From Nocardioides pinisoli (GTDB lineage Bacteria > Actinomycetota > Actinomycetes > Propionibacteriales > Nocardioidaceae), in the NCBI RefSeq assembly GCF_024199985.1, contig NZ_JANARS010000010.1, positions 1-64,000 on the forward strand: 64,000 nt of DNA. The letters are read 5' to 3'. A model generated the notes under the pieces. That model was not told the DNA's origin. It saw only the letters and a program-made list of their open reading frames with translations, and searched no databases. Within the stretch, counting starts at the first letter, position 1, and each line of letters starts with the position of its first letter. This document shows positions 23,767 through 34,700 of this stretch, piece by piece. A program made the translations under genes and the position numbers.

Positions 23767-24561
23767 GTGCGCGCCTACCTCGACCTGCTCCAGCGGATCC
23801 TCGACGAAGGTGTGGAGAAGACCGACCGCACCGGCACCGGCACGCTGAGCGTCTTCGGCCACCAGATGCGGTTCGACCTGTCCGAGGGGTTCCCGCTCGT
23901 GACCACCAAGAAGGTGCACACGCGGTCGGTGTTCGGCGAGCTGCTGTGGTTCCTGCGCGGCGACACCAACGTGAAGTGGCTGCAGGACCACGGCATCACC
24001 ATCTGGGACGAGTGGGCCGACGACAACGGCGACCTCGGCCCGGTCTACGGCTACCAGTGGCGCTCCTGGCCCACCCCCGACGGTCGGCACGTCGACCAGA
24101 TCGCCCGCCTCGTCGAAGGCATCCGCACCAACCCGGACTCGCGTCGCCACATCGTCTCGGCGTGGAACGTCGCCGACGTCGACGACATGGCGCTCCCGCC
24201 CTGTCACACCATGTTCCAGTTCTACGTCGCCGAGGGCCGGCTCTCCTGCCAGCTTTACCAGCGCTCGGCCGACACCTTCCTCGGCGTCCCGTTCAACATC
24301 GCGTCCTACGCGCTGCTGACCCACATGGTCGCCCAGGTGACCGGCCTCGAGGTGGGCGACTTCGTGCACACGATGGGCGACGCCCACCTCTACCTCAACC
24401 ACGTCGAGCAGGCGAGGCTCCAGCTGTCGAGGGAGCCGCGTCCGCTTCCGCGGCTCGTGCTCGACCCGTCGGTCACGGAGATCGACGGCTTCGACCTCGA
24501 GCACATCTCGGTCGAGGGCTACGACCCCCACCCGGGCATCAAGGCGCCCATCGCGGTCTAG
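23767..24561 (+). CDS. thyA: Thymidylate synthase
   Basis: Makes dTMP from dUMP using methylenetetrahydrofolate, leaving dihydrofolate for FolA encoded just downstream. The 264 residues equal the E. coli enzyme in length. Signatures: RTGTGTLSVFGHQMRF, FGELLWFLRGDTNVKWL, active-site Cys146 in ALPPCHTMFQFYV, QRSADTFLGVPFNIASYALL, and the C-terminal HPGIKAPIAV that closes over the site. GTG 23767 gives the family N-terminus; the longer frame is a shadow of the methyltransferase. Convergent with the small zinc-finger gene, 15 bases away. Confidence 0.98.
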   Translation: MRAYLDLLQRILDEGVEKTDRTGTGTLSVFGHQMRFDLSEGFPLVTTKKVHTRSVFGELLWFLRGDTNVKWLQDHGITIWDEWADDNGDLGPVYGYQWRSWPTPDGRHVDQIARLVEGIRTNPDSRRHIVSAWNVADVDDMALPPCHTMFQFYVAEGRLSCQLYQRSADTFLGVPFNIASYALLTHMVAQVTGLEVGDFVHTMGDAHLYLNHVEQARLQLSREPRPLPRLVLDPSVTEIDGFDLEHISVEGYDPHPGIKAPIAV

Positions 24562-24580
24562 CTGCTGTGCAGCCGGCTAG
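24558..24580. terminator. Bidirectional hairpin containing both stop codons
   Basis: CTAGC...GCTAG outer and GCTG-CTGT-GCAGC inner pairings form one hairpin between the convergent thyA and zinc-finger genes. It contains the stop codons of both (24559-24561 on plus, 24579-24577 on minus). Confidence 0.5.
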
Positions 24581-24711
24581 TGACGCTCGAGTGCCTGGCT
24601 GACCGCCTTCGCGACGTCGGCCACCAGCCGCGTGTGCCACCGCTCGTGGGCGGTGAGGTCGGCCACGACGGCGTGGCAGTCGGGGCAGGTCGTGCTGTCG
24701 GTGGTGCTCAT
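24577..24711 (-). CDS. 44-residue C2H2-type zinc-finger protein
   Basis: A very short gene that starts with ATG at 24711 preceded by a well-placed GGAGG (CTGGAGGCTCCG-ATG). The product begins MSTTDSTTCPDCHAVVADL and holds one compact finger, C9-x2-C12 followed by H22-x3-H26 (AHERWH), then an amphipathic helix (LVADVAKAVSQAL). This is the layout of a single C2H2 finger, unusual for bacteria, and there is no room for anything else. It may bind nucleic acid or a partner protein. The strong ribosome binding site and GC-ending codons support it as real. It lies between thyA and folA on the opposite strand. Confidence 0.65.
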   Translation of the reverse strand: MSTTDSTTCPDCHAVVADLTAHERWHTRLVADVAKAVSQALERH

Positions 24712-24794
24712 CGGAGCCTCCAGGGGTCGGTTCTGTGCCGTCCACCGTGACACGGCCCGGACGCGTGGAACAGGGCCGATCGGCAGCCCGTCAG

Positions 24795-24800
24795 TAGGGT
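24795..24800 (+). promoter_or_regulatory. -10 element, leaderless start of folA
   Basis: TAGGGT with a 7-base gap to the GTG at 24808. Confidence 0.5.
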
Positions 24801-24807
24801 CGGTCCC

Positions 24808-25302
24808 GTGCTCCGTCCCGACCAGCGCGTGGTCCTCGTCGCCGCGCACGCCCGCAACCGCGTCATCGGCAACGGCCCCGACATCCCGTGGCGCCTCCCC
24901 GGCGAGCAGGCCCAGTTCAAGGAGCTCACCTGGGGACACACGCTGCTGATGGGGCGCGCCACGTTCGAGTCGATCGGCCGCCCCCTGCCGGGGCGCACGA
25001 CGATCGTGCTGACCCGCCACGCCGACTGGACCCACGAGGGCGTGCTGGTCGCCCACACGGTCGAGGAGGCGCTCGACCTCGCCCGCTCCCAGCCAGGCGA
25101 CCTGATGGTCGCCGGCGGCGGCGAGGTCTACGCCGCGCTGCTGCCCCACGCCACCCACCAGGTGCTGACCGAGGTCGACCTCGAGCCCGAGGGCGACGTG
25201 CACTACCCGCAGTTCCCCGCCGACGAGTGGGTGGAGACCCGGCGCGAGGCCTTCGACGGCTACGAGCGGGTGTGGCTGGAGCGGATGGACCCCGCCGCAT
25301 GA
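24808..25302 (+). CDS. folA: Dihydrofolate reductase
   Basis: Reduces dihydrofolate to tetrahydrofolate with NADPH, completing the cycle started by ThyA. The 164-residue protein has VVLVAAHARNRVIGNGPDIPW with the catalytic acid D25, FKELTWGHTLLMGRATFES (GR..FES, the NADPH-phosphate region), RTTIVLTRHADW and LMVAGGGEVYAALL (the GG dinucleotide loop), and a C-terminal strand YERVWLER. The GTG start gives the typical short N-terminus. The stop overlaps the start of the GntR gene (ATGA). Confidence 0.97.
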   Translation: MLRPDQRVVLVAAHARNRVIGNGPDIPWRLPGEQAQFKELTWGHTLLMGRATFESIGRPLPGRTTIVLTRHADWTHEGVLVAHTVEEALDLARSQPGDLMVAGGGEVYAALLPHATHQVLTEVDLEPEGDVHYPQFPADEWVETRREAFDGYERVWLERMDPAA

Positions 25303-25664
25303 CGGGCCCCGCGCTGGGACTGGGCGTCGACGCGTCCTCCGGTGTCCCGCCCTTCGAGCAGGTGCGTGAGGCGATCCGTGGGCAGGTCGACTCCGGCCGG
25401 CTCGCCCCGGGCTTCCGGCTCCCGCCCGTGCGGGCCCTCGCCGAGTCGCTCGGCATCGCGCCCAACACCGTCGCCCGCGCCTACAAGGAGCTCGAGGCGC
25501 TCGGGGTCGTCGAGACCCGCGGCCGCGCCGGCACCTTCGTCGGCGGGTCGGGCGTCGAGCGGTCGCTGCGCGAGGCCGCGTCGTCGTACGTCGCCTCGGT
25601 GCGCGCCCTCGGCGTGAGCGACGCCGAGGCCCTCGAGGCCGTACGCCGCGCGCTGGGGTCGTAG
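25299..25664 (+). CDS. GntR-family transcriptional regulator, YtrA-like short form
   Basis: A 121-residue protein made almost only of the GntR winged helix: PPFEQVREAIRGQVDSGRL, FRLPPVRALAESLGIAPNTV (recognition helix), RAYKELEALGVVETRGRAG. A short C-terminal helical tail of about 40 residues follows (SYVASVRALGVSDAEALEAV). This size is that of the YtrA subfamily, which lacks a large effector domain and usually controls ABC transporter genes. No transporter follows here, so the target is unknown. It is translationally coupled to folA by an ATGA overlap. A hairpin 5 bases after its stop ends the operon. Confidence 0.88.
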   Translation: MTGPALGLGVDASSGVPPFEQVREAIRGQVDSGRLAPGFRLPPVRALAESLGIAPNTVARAYKELEALGVVETRGRAGTFVGGSGVERSLREAASSYVASVRALGVSDAEALEAVRRALGS

Positions 25665-25669
25665 CCGCC

Positions 25670-25689
25670 GGCCGGGAATGAACCCGGCC
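25670..25689 (+). terminator. Terminator hairpin after folA-gntR
   Basis: GGCCGGG and CCCGGCC form a 7-bp perfect stem with a 6-base loop AATGAA, starting 5 bases after the gntR stop. Confidence 0.6.
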
Positions 25690-25800
25690 CCCTCGCCGTT
25701 GGACCGGACAGCTGGCTCCGCATCATGCCCCCGGGCCTCACCACTTGCCGCTACGAGCGGCCACACGCCGAGAGGCGGCTGACGGACCAGCGAGCAGCAC

Positions 25801-25845
25801 CACGCAGCCACCCGCCGGGTAAGCCCCGGTCAGGGTGGCTGCGTG
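25801..25845. terminator. Long stem-loop before the NUDIX gene
   Basis: CACGCAGCCACCC (25801-25813) pairs perfectly with GGGTGGCTGCGTG (25833-25845); the 19-base loop can form CCGG..CCGG. It ends 31 bases before the NUDIX start and 20 bases before its -10-like hexamer. It is probably a terminator isolating the two units. Confidence 0.5.
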
Positions 25846-25864
25846 CTGTCCGGGGCGCACCTGC

Positions 25865-25870
25865 GATGCT
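25865..25870 (+). promoter_or_regulatory. -10-like hexamer before the NUDIX gene
   Basis: GATGCT with a 6-base gap to the ATG at 25877; a weak match, but no ribosome binding site is present. Confidence 0.3.
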
Positions 25871-25876
25871 CGGCCC

Positions 25877-26287
25877 ATGGACGTCGACCGGGACCGGCAC
25901 ATCGTCGTCGCCGCCGTCGCCCTCGTGCGGGACGGGCACGTGCTGACCGTCCGCAAGCAGGGGACCGAGCGCTTCATGCTGGTCGGCGGCAAGCTCGAGC
26001 CCGGCGAGTCGGCGCAGGCCGCGGCCCTGCGGGAGACCCGTGAAGAGGTCGGCCTGGAGATCGAGTCGGCGACCCTGCTGGGGGAGTTCCTCTCTGAGGC
26101 CGCCAACGAGCCCGGCCACTCGCTGCACTCGACGGTGTTCTGGGTGGAGTCGGACGCCGAACCGGTCGCGTCGGCCGAGATCGCGGAGGTCAGGTGGACC
26201 CCGCTGCACGACCACCCCGACGACCTCGCGCCCATGCTGGAGCACCACGTGCTGCCCGTCATCCGGGCGACCGCGGGCGGGGCCTGA
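25877..26287 (+). CDS. NUDIX hydrolase
   Basis: A 136-residue hydrolase of nucleoside-diphosphate-linked compounds. The NUDIX box is complete: GKLEPGESAQAAALRETREE followed by VGLE, matching G-x5-E-x7-REUxEExGU with the metal-binding RExxEE. The strand before it, RHIVVAAVALVRDGHVLTV, and WVESDAEPVASAEIAEVRW after it resemble MutT/8-oxo-dGTPase and ADP-ribose pyrophosphatase-like members, but the substrate cannot be told. Start ATG 25877. Convergent with the nucleotidyltransferase gene; the stops are 6 bases apart. Confidence 0.93.
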   Translation: MDVDRDRHIVVAAVALVRDGHVLTVRKQGTERFMLVGGKLEPGESAQAAALRETREEVGLEIESATLLGEFLSEAANEPGHSLHSTVFWVESDAEPVASAEIAEVRWTPLHDHPDDLAPMLEHHVLPVIRATAGGA

Positions 26288-26293
26288 GCCCGG

Positions 26294-27097
26294 TCAGCCG
26301 GCGCGCTGCTCGAACAACGGCAGCTCGTCGCCCCAGCCCTCGACCATGTCGGTGGTGCGGGTGTGCCCGCGCGCGGCGTCGTAGGACGCACAGGCCTCGC
26401 GCACCCGGGCGTACGTCTCCCGGACCGCGCCGACGTCGCCCGCGAGCGTGCGCTGCACCAGGTCGAGCACGACGTCGGACGGCCATCCGTCGACGGGGTG
26501 CGTGCGCAGCTCCCAGGGGAGGTACTTGTTGTAGGGGCGGACCCGGCCGGCCATCGCGAAGACGACGTCGAGCAGCCACGGCACCGACTCGGCCGCGTCG
26601 AGGCGGGTCTCGAGCGGCCGGCCGTCGCGGTCGTTCTTCAGGGCGCGGTAGGCGAAGTTGAGCCAGCCGTCGAGCCGGTCGTGGTCGACCAGCACGGCGT
26701 CGGCCTCCTCCGGGGTGAGCGTCGCCTGGCGGCGCACGGCGTCGGCGAGCGCGCCGCCCGTGCGGTCGAGCAGCACCGGCGCCCAGGCATAGGACCAGCG
26801 GAACCACCAGTCCTCGGTGCCGAAGGGCGCGCGGGTCTGCAGCTCGGTCCAGGAGTCGACCGCCTCGTCGACGTCGGGGGAGTGCGAGGTCGAGCGGCCT
26901 GCCGCAGCCTCGTCGGTCAGCACCACGATCACGTCGACGTCGGAGTGGACGGTGGCGTGGTCGCGCGCCGCCGACCCGCTCAGCACGATCCCGAGCAGGT
27001 CCTCGCCGTGCGCCGCGGCGTTGCGCTCGGCGAGCGACCGGAGCGTCGCCTGCTGCGCGGGCGGGAGCCAGCCGGGGAGCACGAGGTCGGTCGTCAC
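26294..27097 (-). CDS. Nucleotidyltransferase-domain protein (MNT/aminoglycoside adenylyltransferase type)
   Basis: A 267-residue protein with a polymerase-beta-like nucleotidyltransferase core at its N-terminus: LLGIVLSGSAARDHATVHSD followed by VDVIVVL, giving the GS...DxD catalytic signature. The rest is helical (about 110-260) with LDGWLNFAYRALKNDRDGRP, similar in shape to DUF4037/streptomycin-adenylyltransferase C-terminal domains. It may modify a small molecule such as an antibiotic or sugar, or be a house-cleaning enzyme. No substrate evidence. Start: GTG 27097. An ATG-started 30-codon frame upstream overlaps this start by 4 bases (GTGA) but is not convincing as a gene. Confidence 0.82.
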   Translation of the reverse strand: MTTDLVLPGWLPPAQQATLRSLAERNAAAHGEDLLGIVLSGSAARDHATVHSDVDVIVVLTDEAAAGRSTSHSPDVDEAVDSWTELQTRAPFGTEDWWFRWSYAWAPVLLDRTGGALADAVRRQATLTPEEADAVLVDHDRLDGWLNFAYRALKNDRDGRPLETRLDAAESVPWLLDVVFAMAGRVRPYNKYLPWELRTHPVDGWPSDVVLDLVQRTLAGDVGAVRETYARVREACASYDAARGHTRTTDMVEGWGDELPLFEQRAG

Positions 27098-27256
27098 CGG
27101 CCGCTCGGCTCGGTCACCGCCGCGAGGGCCACGTGGCCCTCGCGCACGTCGTGGATGCACTGCGCCAGGTCCCCGTCGTACGCCATGGCGGGAGCGTAGG
27201 GGACACCTCCGACAGGCGTCGGGCTCGCCGCTGACGGCCATCGCGCGCGGGAGCGA

Positions 27257-27262
27257 TAACCT
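27257..27262 (+). promoter_or_regulatory. -10 element, leaderless start of dapA
   Basis: TAACCT with a 6-base gap to the ATG at 27269. Confidence 0.45.
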
Positions 27263-27268
27263 TCGACC

Positions 27269-28189
27269 ATGAGCGAGCGGAGCGAACCGAGCAAGCACGT
27301 CAGCACCGACGTCCCGTTCGGCCGCCTCCTCACCGCGATGGCCACCGCGTTCCACGAGGACGGCGGCGTCGACCTCGACGGCACGGCGCGGATCGCCGCG
27401 CACCTCGTCGACCACGGCAACGACGGTGTCGTCGTCAGCGGCACGACGGGGGAGAGCCCCACGACCTCCGTCGCGGAGGACGGCGAGATCCTGCGGGCGG
27501 TCCAGGACGCGGTCGGTGACCGCGCGACGGTCATCGCCGGAGTCGGGACCAACGCGACCGCCCACTCGGTCGAGCTGGCCCGCCAGGCCGAGAAGATCGG
27601 CGTCGACGGGGTGCTCCTCGTCAGCCCTTACTACAACAAGCCCGGCCAGGTCGGCCTGCGCCACCACTTCGCGTCCGTCGCCGAGGCCACCGACCTGCCG
27701 GTCATGCTCTACGACGTCCCGGGGCGCACGGCCAGCCTCATCGAGCTCGAGACCTACGAGGCGATGCGGCGCTACGACCACGTCACGTCGGTCAAGGACG
27801 CCACCGGCCTGCTGCCGCGCGCGGCCCAGCTCGTCGAGATGGGCTTCGACGTCTACTCCGGCGACGACGTCGCCACCCTGGGCTACCTCGCCTACGGCGG
27901 CGTGGGCCTGGTCTCGGTCGTCGGCCACGCGGCGGGCGACCAGCTGGCGTCGATGATCGACGCCTGGTTCCGCGGCGACCACGCGGAGGCCCTGCGCATC
28001 CACACGGCCCTCGTCCCGGCCTTCGAGGCCGTGATGGGCGTCCCCAACTACGGAGCCACCACCGCCAAGGCAGCCCTCGAGCTGCTCGGCGTGCTCGACA
28101 ACCGCCGCGTCCGCGGCCCGCTCGTCGCGCTCGACGACCACGAGGTCGCAGCGCTCCGCACAGGCCTGGCTGTCGCCGGTCTCGTCTGA
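27269..28189 (+). CDS. dapA: 4-hydroxy-tetrahydrodipicolinate synthase
   Basis: Condenses pyruvate with aspartate semialdehyde, the first step to diaminopimelate and lysine, and so to peptidoglycan. The 306-residue TIM barrel has VVSGTTGESPTTS (the pyruvate-carboxylate-binding GTTGE loop), LLVSPYYNKPGQVGLRHHF, Tyr148 and Arg153 in MLYDVPGRTA, and the Schiff-base lysine K176 in TSVKDATG. The first 14 residues are poorly conserved. It follows thyA-folA as in many Actinobacteria, where dapB, thyA, dapA and rnj are close; dapB is not seen in this window. RNase J follows after 29 bases, probably in the same transcript. Confidence 0.97.
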   Translation: MSERSEPSKHVSTDVPFGRLLTAMATAFHEDGGVDLDGTARIAAHLVDHGNDGVVVSGTTGESPTTSVAEDGEILRAVQDAVGDRATVIAGVGTNATAHSVELARQAEKIGVDGVLLVSPYYNKPGQVGLRHHFASVAEATDLPVMLYDVPGRTASLIELETYEAMRRYDHVTSVKDATGLLPRAAQLVEMGFDVYSGDDVATLGYLAYGGVGLVSVVGHAAGDQLASMIDAWFRGDHAEALRIHTALVPAFEAVMGVPNYGATTAKAALELLGVLDNRRVRGPLVALDDHEVAALRTGLAVAGLV

Positions 28190-28218
28190 TCTCCTGACCC
28201 CCCGAACCGAGGAATACC

Positions 28219-29904
<1,686 letters not shown>

Positions 29905-29978
29905 CGGCCCTAGCATCGACGCGGGACGGGCGCGACCCGCAGCAGCGGGGCCGGCGGGCCTGGGTTGGGGAGGTGGAC

Positions 29979-31760
29979 ATGCCGCGCAGCCAGGGCGCGC
30001 TGAGCCGGCTTGCCGAGCTGATGCGGCGCGTCAACTCCTCGACGGACACCGAGGTCATCCTCGAGGAGATCGCGCACGGCGTCGTCGACGTGCTGGGCTA
30101 CGGGGTCGCGGCGATCGCCCGGCTCGAGGGCGACACGCTCGTGATGACGCACGTCGCCGGCCCGCCCGACGTCGTCGCGCAGATCCTCCACCGCCGCACC
30201 CCGGCCGAGCAGATCCTCGACGAGTTCCGCGAGGCCGACAAGTGGGGCATCCTCCGCTTCGTGCCGGCCGGGCGGATGTCCGCCGCGCGGCTGCAGGCGG
30301 CGTGGATCCCGGAGTTCCAGCCCACCGGCGACCCGGACGCGTGGCACCCCGAGCACGCGCTCTACGCGCCGCTCTACTCCGCGGGCGGTGAGCTCCTCGG
30401 CAACATGGCGGTCGACCTGCCGGCCGACGGCCGGGTCCCCGACGAGGCCGACCGCGAGCTGCTCGAGATGTTCGCCGTGCAGGCGGGTGTCGCCCTGTCC
30501 AACGCCCGCGAGCGCGAGCGGCTCACCGACCGCGTGCGCCTCGACCGCATGCTCACCACGGTCGCCGGGGCCGCGACCGCGCAGAACCTCACCCAGGCGC
30601 TCGGCGCGGCCGTGGTCGCCGTCGCCGAGTCGCTCGGCACGGTGCAGACCGTCGTACGCACCTTCCCCAGCGACGCGCAGGGCAGCCAGCTCGGCGTCGG
30701 CACGCCCTACGCCTTCACGCCCGAGCACGAGATCCCCGAGATCCGCGAGGACCTCACCCGGCTCGAGGACCTCCCGGTGCTCATCGAGCTCGGCGTCGAC
30801 GACCCGTCGTCACCGCTGCTGCCCCGCAGCGCCGCGCGCATGCAGGAGCTGATGCGGGGCATGCGGGTGGACCGCGCGCTCGTGTGCCCGCTCGTGTCGC
30901 AGGACGACCTGGTCGGCTACCTCGTGCTCGGCTTCGCCCGGCACGCCCGCCCCGTGACGGCCAACGAGGCCGACGCGGTGCTCGAGGTTGGTCGCCTGCT
31001 CGCCCAGACCGTCCGCGCCTCGCGGGTGCTGGAGACCGAGCAGCGCCTCGTCCAGGAGCTGCGCGAGCTCGCGCGCTACCGCAGCGAGCTCATCGCGACC
31101 ATCTCCCACGAGCTCAAGACGCCGCTCACCGCGATCCTCGGCCACGCCGAGCTCATCGCCGACCGGCACCCCGACCTCGCCTCGATCGACGCGATCATCC
31201 GCAACGCCGGCCGGCTCAACAACCTCGTCGCCAACCTGCTGCACTACTCGCGCATCCAGGGCCGGCGCGAGACCGTGCGCCGGGCCGTCGACCTCGCCGA
31301 GCTGTGCGAGGCCAGCGTCGACCTGCTCAGCATCCGCGCCAAGCAGGCGGGGGTCCGCCTCCACTTCGACCGACCGGGGGCCGGTCCGGTCGTCGTGTTC
31401 GGCGACCCCGAGGAGCTGGCCCGGGTGATCGACAACATGGTCGACAACGCCGTCAAGTACACCCCCGAGGACGGGTCGGTGTCGGTGGCGATGACGATCG
31501 GTGGCGACGAGGTGAGCGTGCACGTGACCGACACCGGCCTCGGCATCTCCTCGACCGACCAGCAGAACGTGTTCTCCGCCTTCCACCGCTCCACCAACCC
31601 CAACGCGCTGTCCGTGCCCGGCACGGGCCTCGGGCTGCCGATCGCGCAGCGGATCGCGGAGTCGCACGGCGGGACGCTGTCGGTGGCCTCCGAGCTGGGT
31701 CAGGGGAGCACCTTCACGTTCACGCTCCCGCTGCGCTCGCCGCGAGAGCAGGCCGACTGA
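29979..31760 (+). CDS. Soluble sensor histidine kinase with two GAF domains
   Basis: A 593-residue cytoplasmic kinase with no transmembrane segment. Order: GAF domain 1 (about 18-180, including ALYAPLYSAGGELLGNMAVD), GAF domain 2 (about 190-350, VCPLVSQDDLVGYLVLGFAR), a coiled-coil linker, HisKA with H377 in ATISHELKTPLTAILGHAEL, and HATPase with NMVDNAVKYTPEDGSV (N box), DTGLGIS (G1), FHRSTNPNALSVPGTGLGLP (F/G2) and FTFTLPL. Heme or small molecules may be sensed by GAF, as in DosS, but ligands cannot be read. No response regulator is next to it, so it is an orphan. Start ATG 29979 fits GGAGG at 29969-29973. The last 41 bases overlap the convergent cydDC gene. Confidence 0.93.
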   Translation: MPRSQGALSRLAELMRRVNSSTDTEVILEEIAHGVVDVLGYGVAAIARLEGDTLVMTHVAGPPDVVAQILHRRTPAEQILDEFREADKWGILRFVPAGRMSAARLQAAWIPEFQPTGDPDAWHPEHALYAPLYSAGGELLGNMAVDLPADGRVPDEADRELLEMFAVQAGVALSNARERERLTDRVRLDRMLTTVAGAATAQNLTQALGAAVVAVAESLGTVQTVVRTFPSDAQGSQLGVGTPYAFTPEHEIPEIREDLTRLEDLPVLIELGVDDPSSPLLPRSAARMQELMRGMRVDRALVCPLVSQDDLVGYLVLGFARHARPVTANEADAVLEVGRLLAQTVRASRVLETEQRLVQELRELARYRSELIATISHELKTPLTAILGHAELIADRHPDLASIDAIIRNAGRLNNLVANLLHYSRIQGRRETVRRAVDLAELCEASVDLLSIRAKQAGVRLHFDRPGAGPVVVFGDPEELARVIDNMVDNAVKYTPEDGSVSVAMTIGGDEVSVHVTDTGLGISSTDQQNVFSAFHRSTNPNALSVPGTGLGLPIAQRIAESHGGTLSVASELGQGSTFTFTLPLRSPREQAD

Positions 31761-34700
31761 CCGAGGCGGTCCCCGCCTCCAGGTGCACCACCCGGTCCAT
31801 CGCGTCGAGCCCGACCGTGCCGTGGGTGATCCACAGGATCGAGCGCCCGGCGCGTCCGGCCGAGCCGAGCATCTCCCGAGCGACCGCCCGGGCGGTGGGG
31901 CCGTCGAGGTGGGCGGTCGGCTCGTCGAGCACGAGCACCGGCGGGTCCGCGAGCAGCGAGCGCGCCAGGGCCAGGCGCGCACGCTCGCCGCCGGACACCT
32001 CGCGCCACCCGGCACCGACGTGGGTGTGGATGCCTGCCGGCAGGGCCTCGACCCAGGCTCCGAGGCGGGCACGCCGGAGTGCTGCGAGGACCTCGTCGTC
32101 GTCGGCGTCGGGCCGGGCGAGCCGGACGTTCTCCGCGACCGTCGAGGCGAAGACGTGGGGGTCGTCGTCGACGAGACCGACCCGGCGACGTACGTCGTCG
32201 AGCGCGAGGCGGCGCAGGTCCGTCCCGCCCAGCCGCACCTCGCCGCGGACCGGGTCGATGAAGCGCACCAGGCTGGCGGCAAGGGTGGACTTCCCGGAGC
32301 CGGAGGGTCCGGTGATCCCGAGGTGCTCACCCGGCCGCAGGACGAGGTGGTCGAGCGCGACCACCGCCTGGTCGGTCCACCCGATCTCGGCCTCGCGCAC
32401 CACGACGTCGTGGCCGGCCGGGAGCGGCTCGGGCGCGGCCGGGTCGGTGACCGCCGGGGGAGTGGCGGCGAGCAGGTCCAGTCGCTCGCGGGCCGCCCGG
32501 GCCCGCACCGAGAGGGCGCCCGCGTCGGCGAGCCCCCCGACGGCGTCGGCGAGGGCGAGGGGCACGAGCAGCAGCAGGGCCAGCCGCGCCGGTGTGGTGG
32601 CCGAGGGGTCGACGAGCGCGGCGACGGCGACCACGCCCAGACCGGTCACGGCGCTCGTCAAGGCGGCGCCCGCCGCGACGGCTCGGGAGGAGCGTCGTAC
32701 GCCCCGGGCGAGCTCGTCGGACTCCGCACGGACCGCGGCGAGGGCGCGGTCCGCGGCCCCCCACTGCTCGAGCTCGCGCAGGCCGTCGGCCAGCTCCTCG
32801 ACCCGGGTGCCGAGCAGCGCCCGGTGCGCCACGACCAGCGGCTCGGCGGCAGCGGTGCCGCGACGGGCCAGCGCGAACGCGAGCCCGCCGGTGGCGGTGA
32901 CCACCGCCACCACGGCCCCCGCCGCGGGGGCGACCAACGCGGTGATCACGGCGGCACCGGCGCCGACCAGGACCGCGGTGACGACCGGCTGGCGGACCCG
33001 GAGCCGGTCGTCGAGCAGCGCGTCGACGTCGTCGACGACCCCGGTGAGCAGGTCGCCGCGGCGCGGGCCGAGCCGGCCCGGCACCAGCGGCACGAGGTCG
33101 GCGAACACCTGCGCCCGCCGCTCGGCGAGCTCGCGCAGCACGACGTCGTGGCTGAGCACCCGCTCGGCGTGCCGCAGCACCGGGCGCGCGAGACCGAAGA
33201 GGCGGACCCCGACGATGGCGACCATGAGGTAGAGCACCGGCGGCTGCTCGCTCGCCCGCGTGATCAGCCAGCCCGCCGTGGCGGTGAGGGCGACCCCGGA
33301 GGCGGTGGACAGCGCGCCGAGCGCGGTGGCGGTGCGCATGCCCCACCGGGGCCGGTCCTCGTCGTCGACCGCGGCGACCGTCCGCGGCACCGGCGCAGCA
33401 TCGTGGCGTACGACGTCGGGCACGGCCGCCGCCCCGGTGCCGGCGTCAGCCACCGTCGCGGGAACCGGGACCAGCTCGACCACCCGGTCGGCAGCCGCGA
33501 GCACCGCGGGACGGTGCGCCACGACGACGACCAGGCTGCGCCGGGCCAGCAGCGCCAGGGTGTCGAGCAGCACCTGCTCGGTCTCCTCGTCGAGGTGGGC
33601 GCTCGGCTCGTCGAGGAGCACGACCGGACGCCGGGCGAGCACCACCCGGGCCAGGGCGACGCGCGCCCGCTGGCCGGCGGACAGTCCGGCGCCGTCCTCC
33701 CCGAGCGCGGTGTCCAGGCCCCGGGGCAGGGCACGTACGACGTCCGCGAGGCCGACGCTGCGCAGCGCGTCCCACACCTCGTCGTCGCCGGCCGAGGGGC
33801 GGCCGAGCCGGACGTTGGCGGCGATCGTGTCGGCGAGCAGCCACGGCCGCTGCGGCGCCCAGCCGACCAGGCTGCGCCACCAGCCCGGGTCCAGGTCGTC
33901 GAGCGGGGTGCCGCCCACGAGGACCTCGCCGGCCAGCGGACGCAGCTCGCCGCGGAGCGTGGCGAGCAGGGTGGACTTGCCGCACCCGGACGGACCGGCG
34001 ACCGCGACGAGCCCGCGGTCGGGCAGCTCGAGGTCGAGCGGCCGGGTCAGGGCGGCGCCGGGCGCGTGGCCGACCTCCAGCCCCCGCAGCACCGGCGTGG
34101 TGGAGGTGGGCAGCGCGGTGCCGGTCGCACCGGTCCCCGCCCGCGCCAGCAGCTCGTCGGCGTCGGCGAGCGCGGCGGTGCCCTCGGCCGCCGCGTGGAA
34201 CTCGGCGCCCACGCGGCGCAGCGGCCAGTAGGCCTCCGGGGCGAGCAGCAGGACGGTGAGCGCCACCTCGAAGCCGACGCTGCCCGAGGCGAGCCGCAGG
34301 CCGACGGTGACCGCGACGAGCGCGACCGAGAGCGTGGCGACCAGCTCCAGCACCGACGAGGACGCGAAGGCGACCTTGAGGGTGTCGACCGTGGCGCGTC
34401 GGTAGCGGTGGGTCACCGAGCGGATGGTCGCGACCTGGGCCTCGGCGCGCCGGTGGGCGACGAGGGTCGGCAACCCGCGCACGACGTCGAGGAAGTGGCC
34501 CGAGAGGGCCTCGAGGGCGCGCCACTGCGTGCGGGCGCGGTCGCGGGTGGTGAGCCCGACGAGGACGGCGAACACCGGCACCAGTGGCAGCGTCAGCGCG
34601 ACCACGAGACCCGAGAGCGGGTCGAGCCAGGCGATCGCGACCAGCGTGACGAGGGGCAGGACGGCGGCGGGGACCAGCGCGGGGAGGTAGCGGGTGACGT

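Noticed and set aside
25665..25760. tRNA-like look (a GGGTTCATTCCC arm on the minus strand)
   Set aside because: The T-loop would have 6 bases, no acceptor or anticodon stem can be formed around it, and the hairpin sits where a terminator for folA-gntR is expected.
27094..27186. 30-codon minus-strand frame overlapping the nucleotidyltransferase start by GTGA
   Set aside because: No ribosome binding site at proper distance (GGAGG is about 20 bases away) and no recognisable product. A leader peptide cannot be excluded, but it is not supported enough to list.
29973..29975. GTG as start of the histidine kinase
   Set aside because: It overlaps the GGAGG ribosome binding site itself; ATG 29979 is 5 bases after it and fits better.
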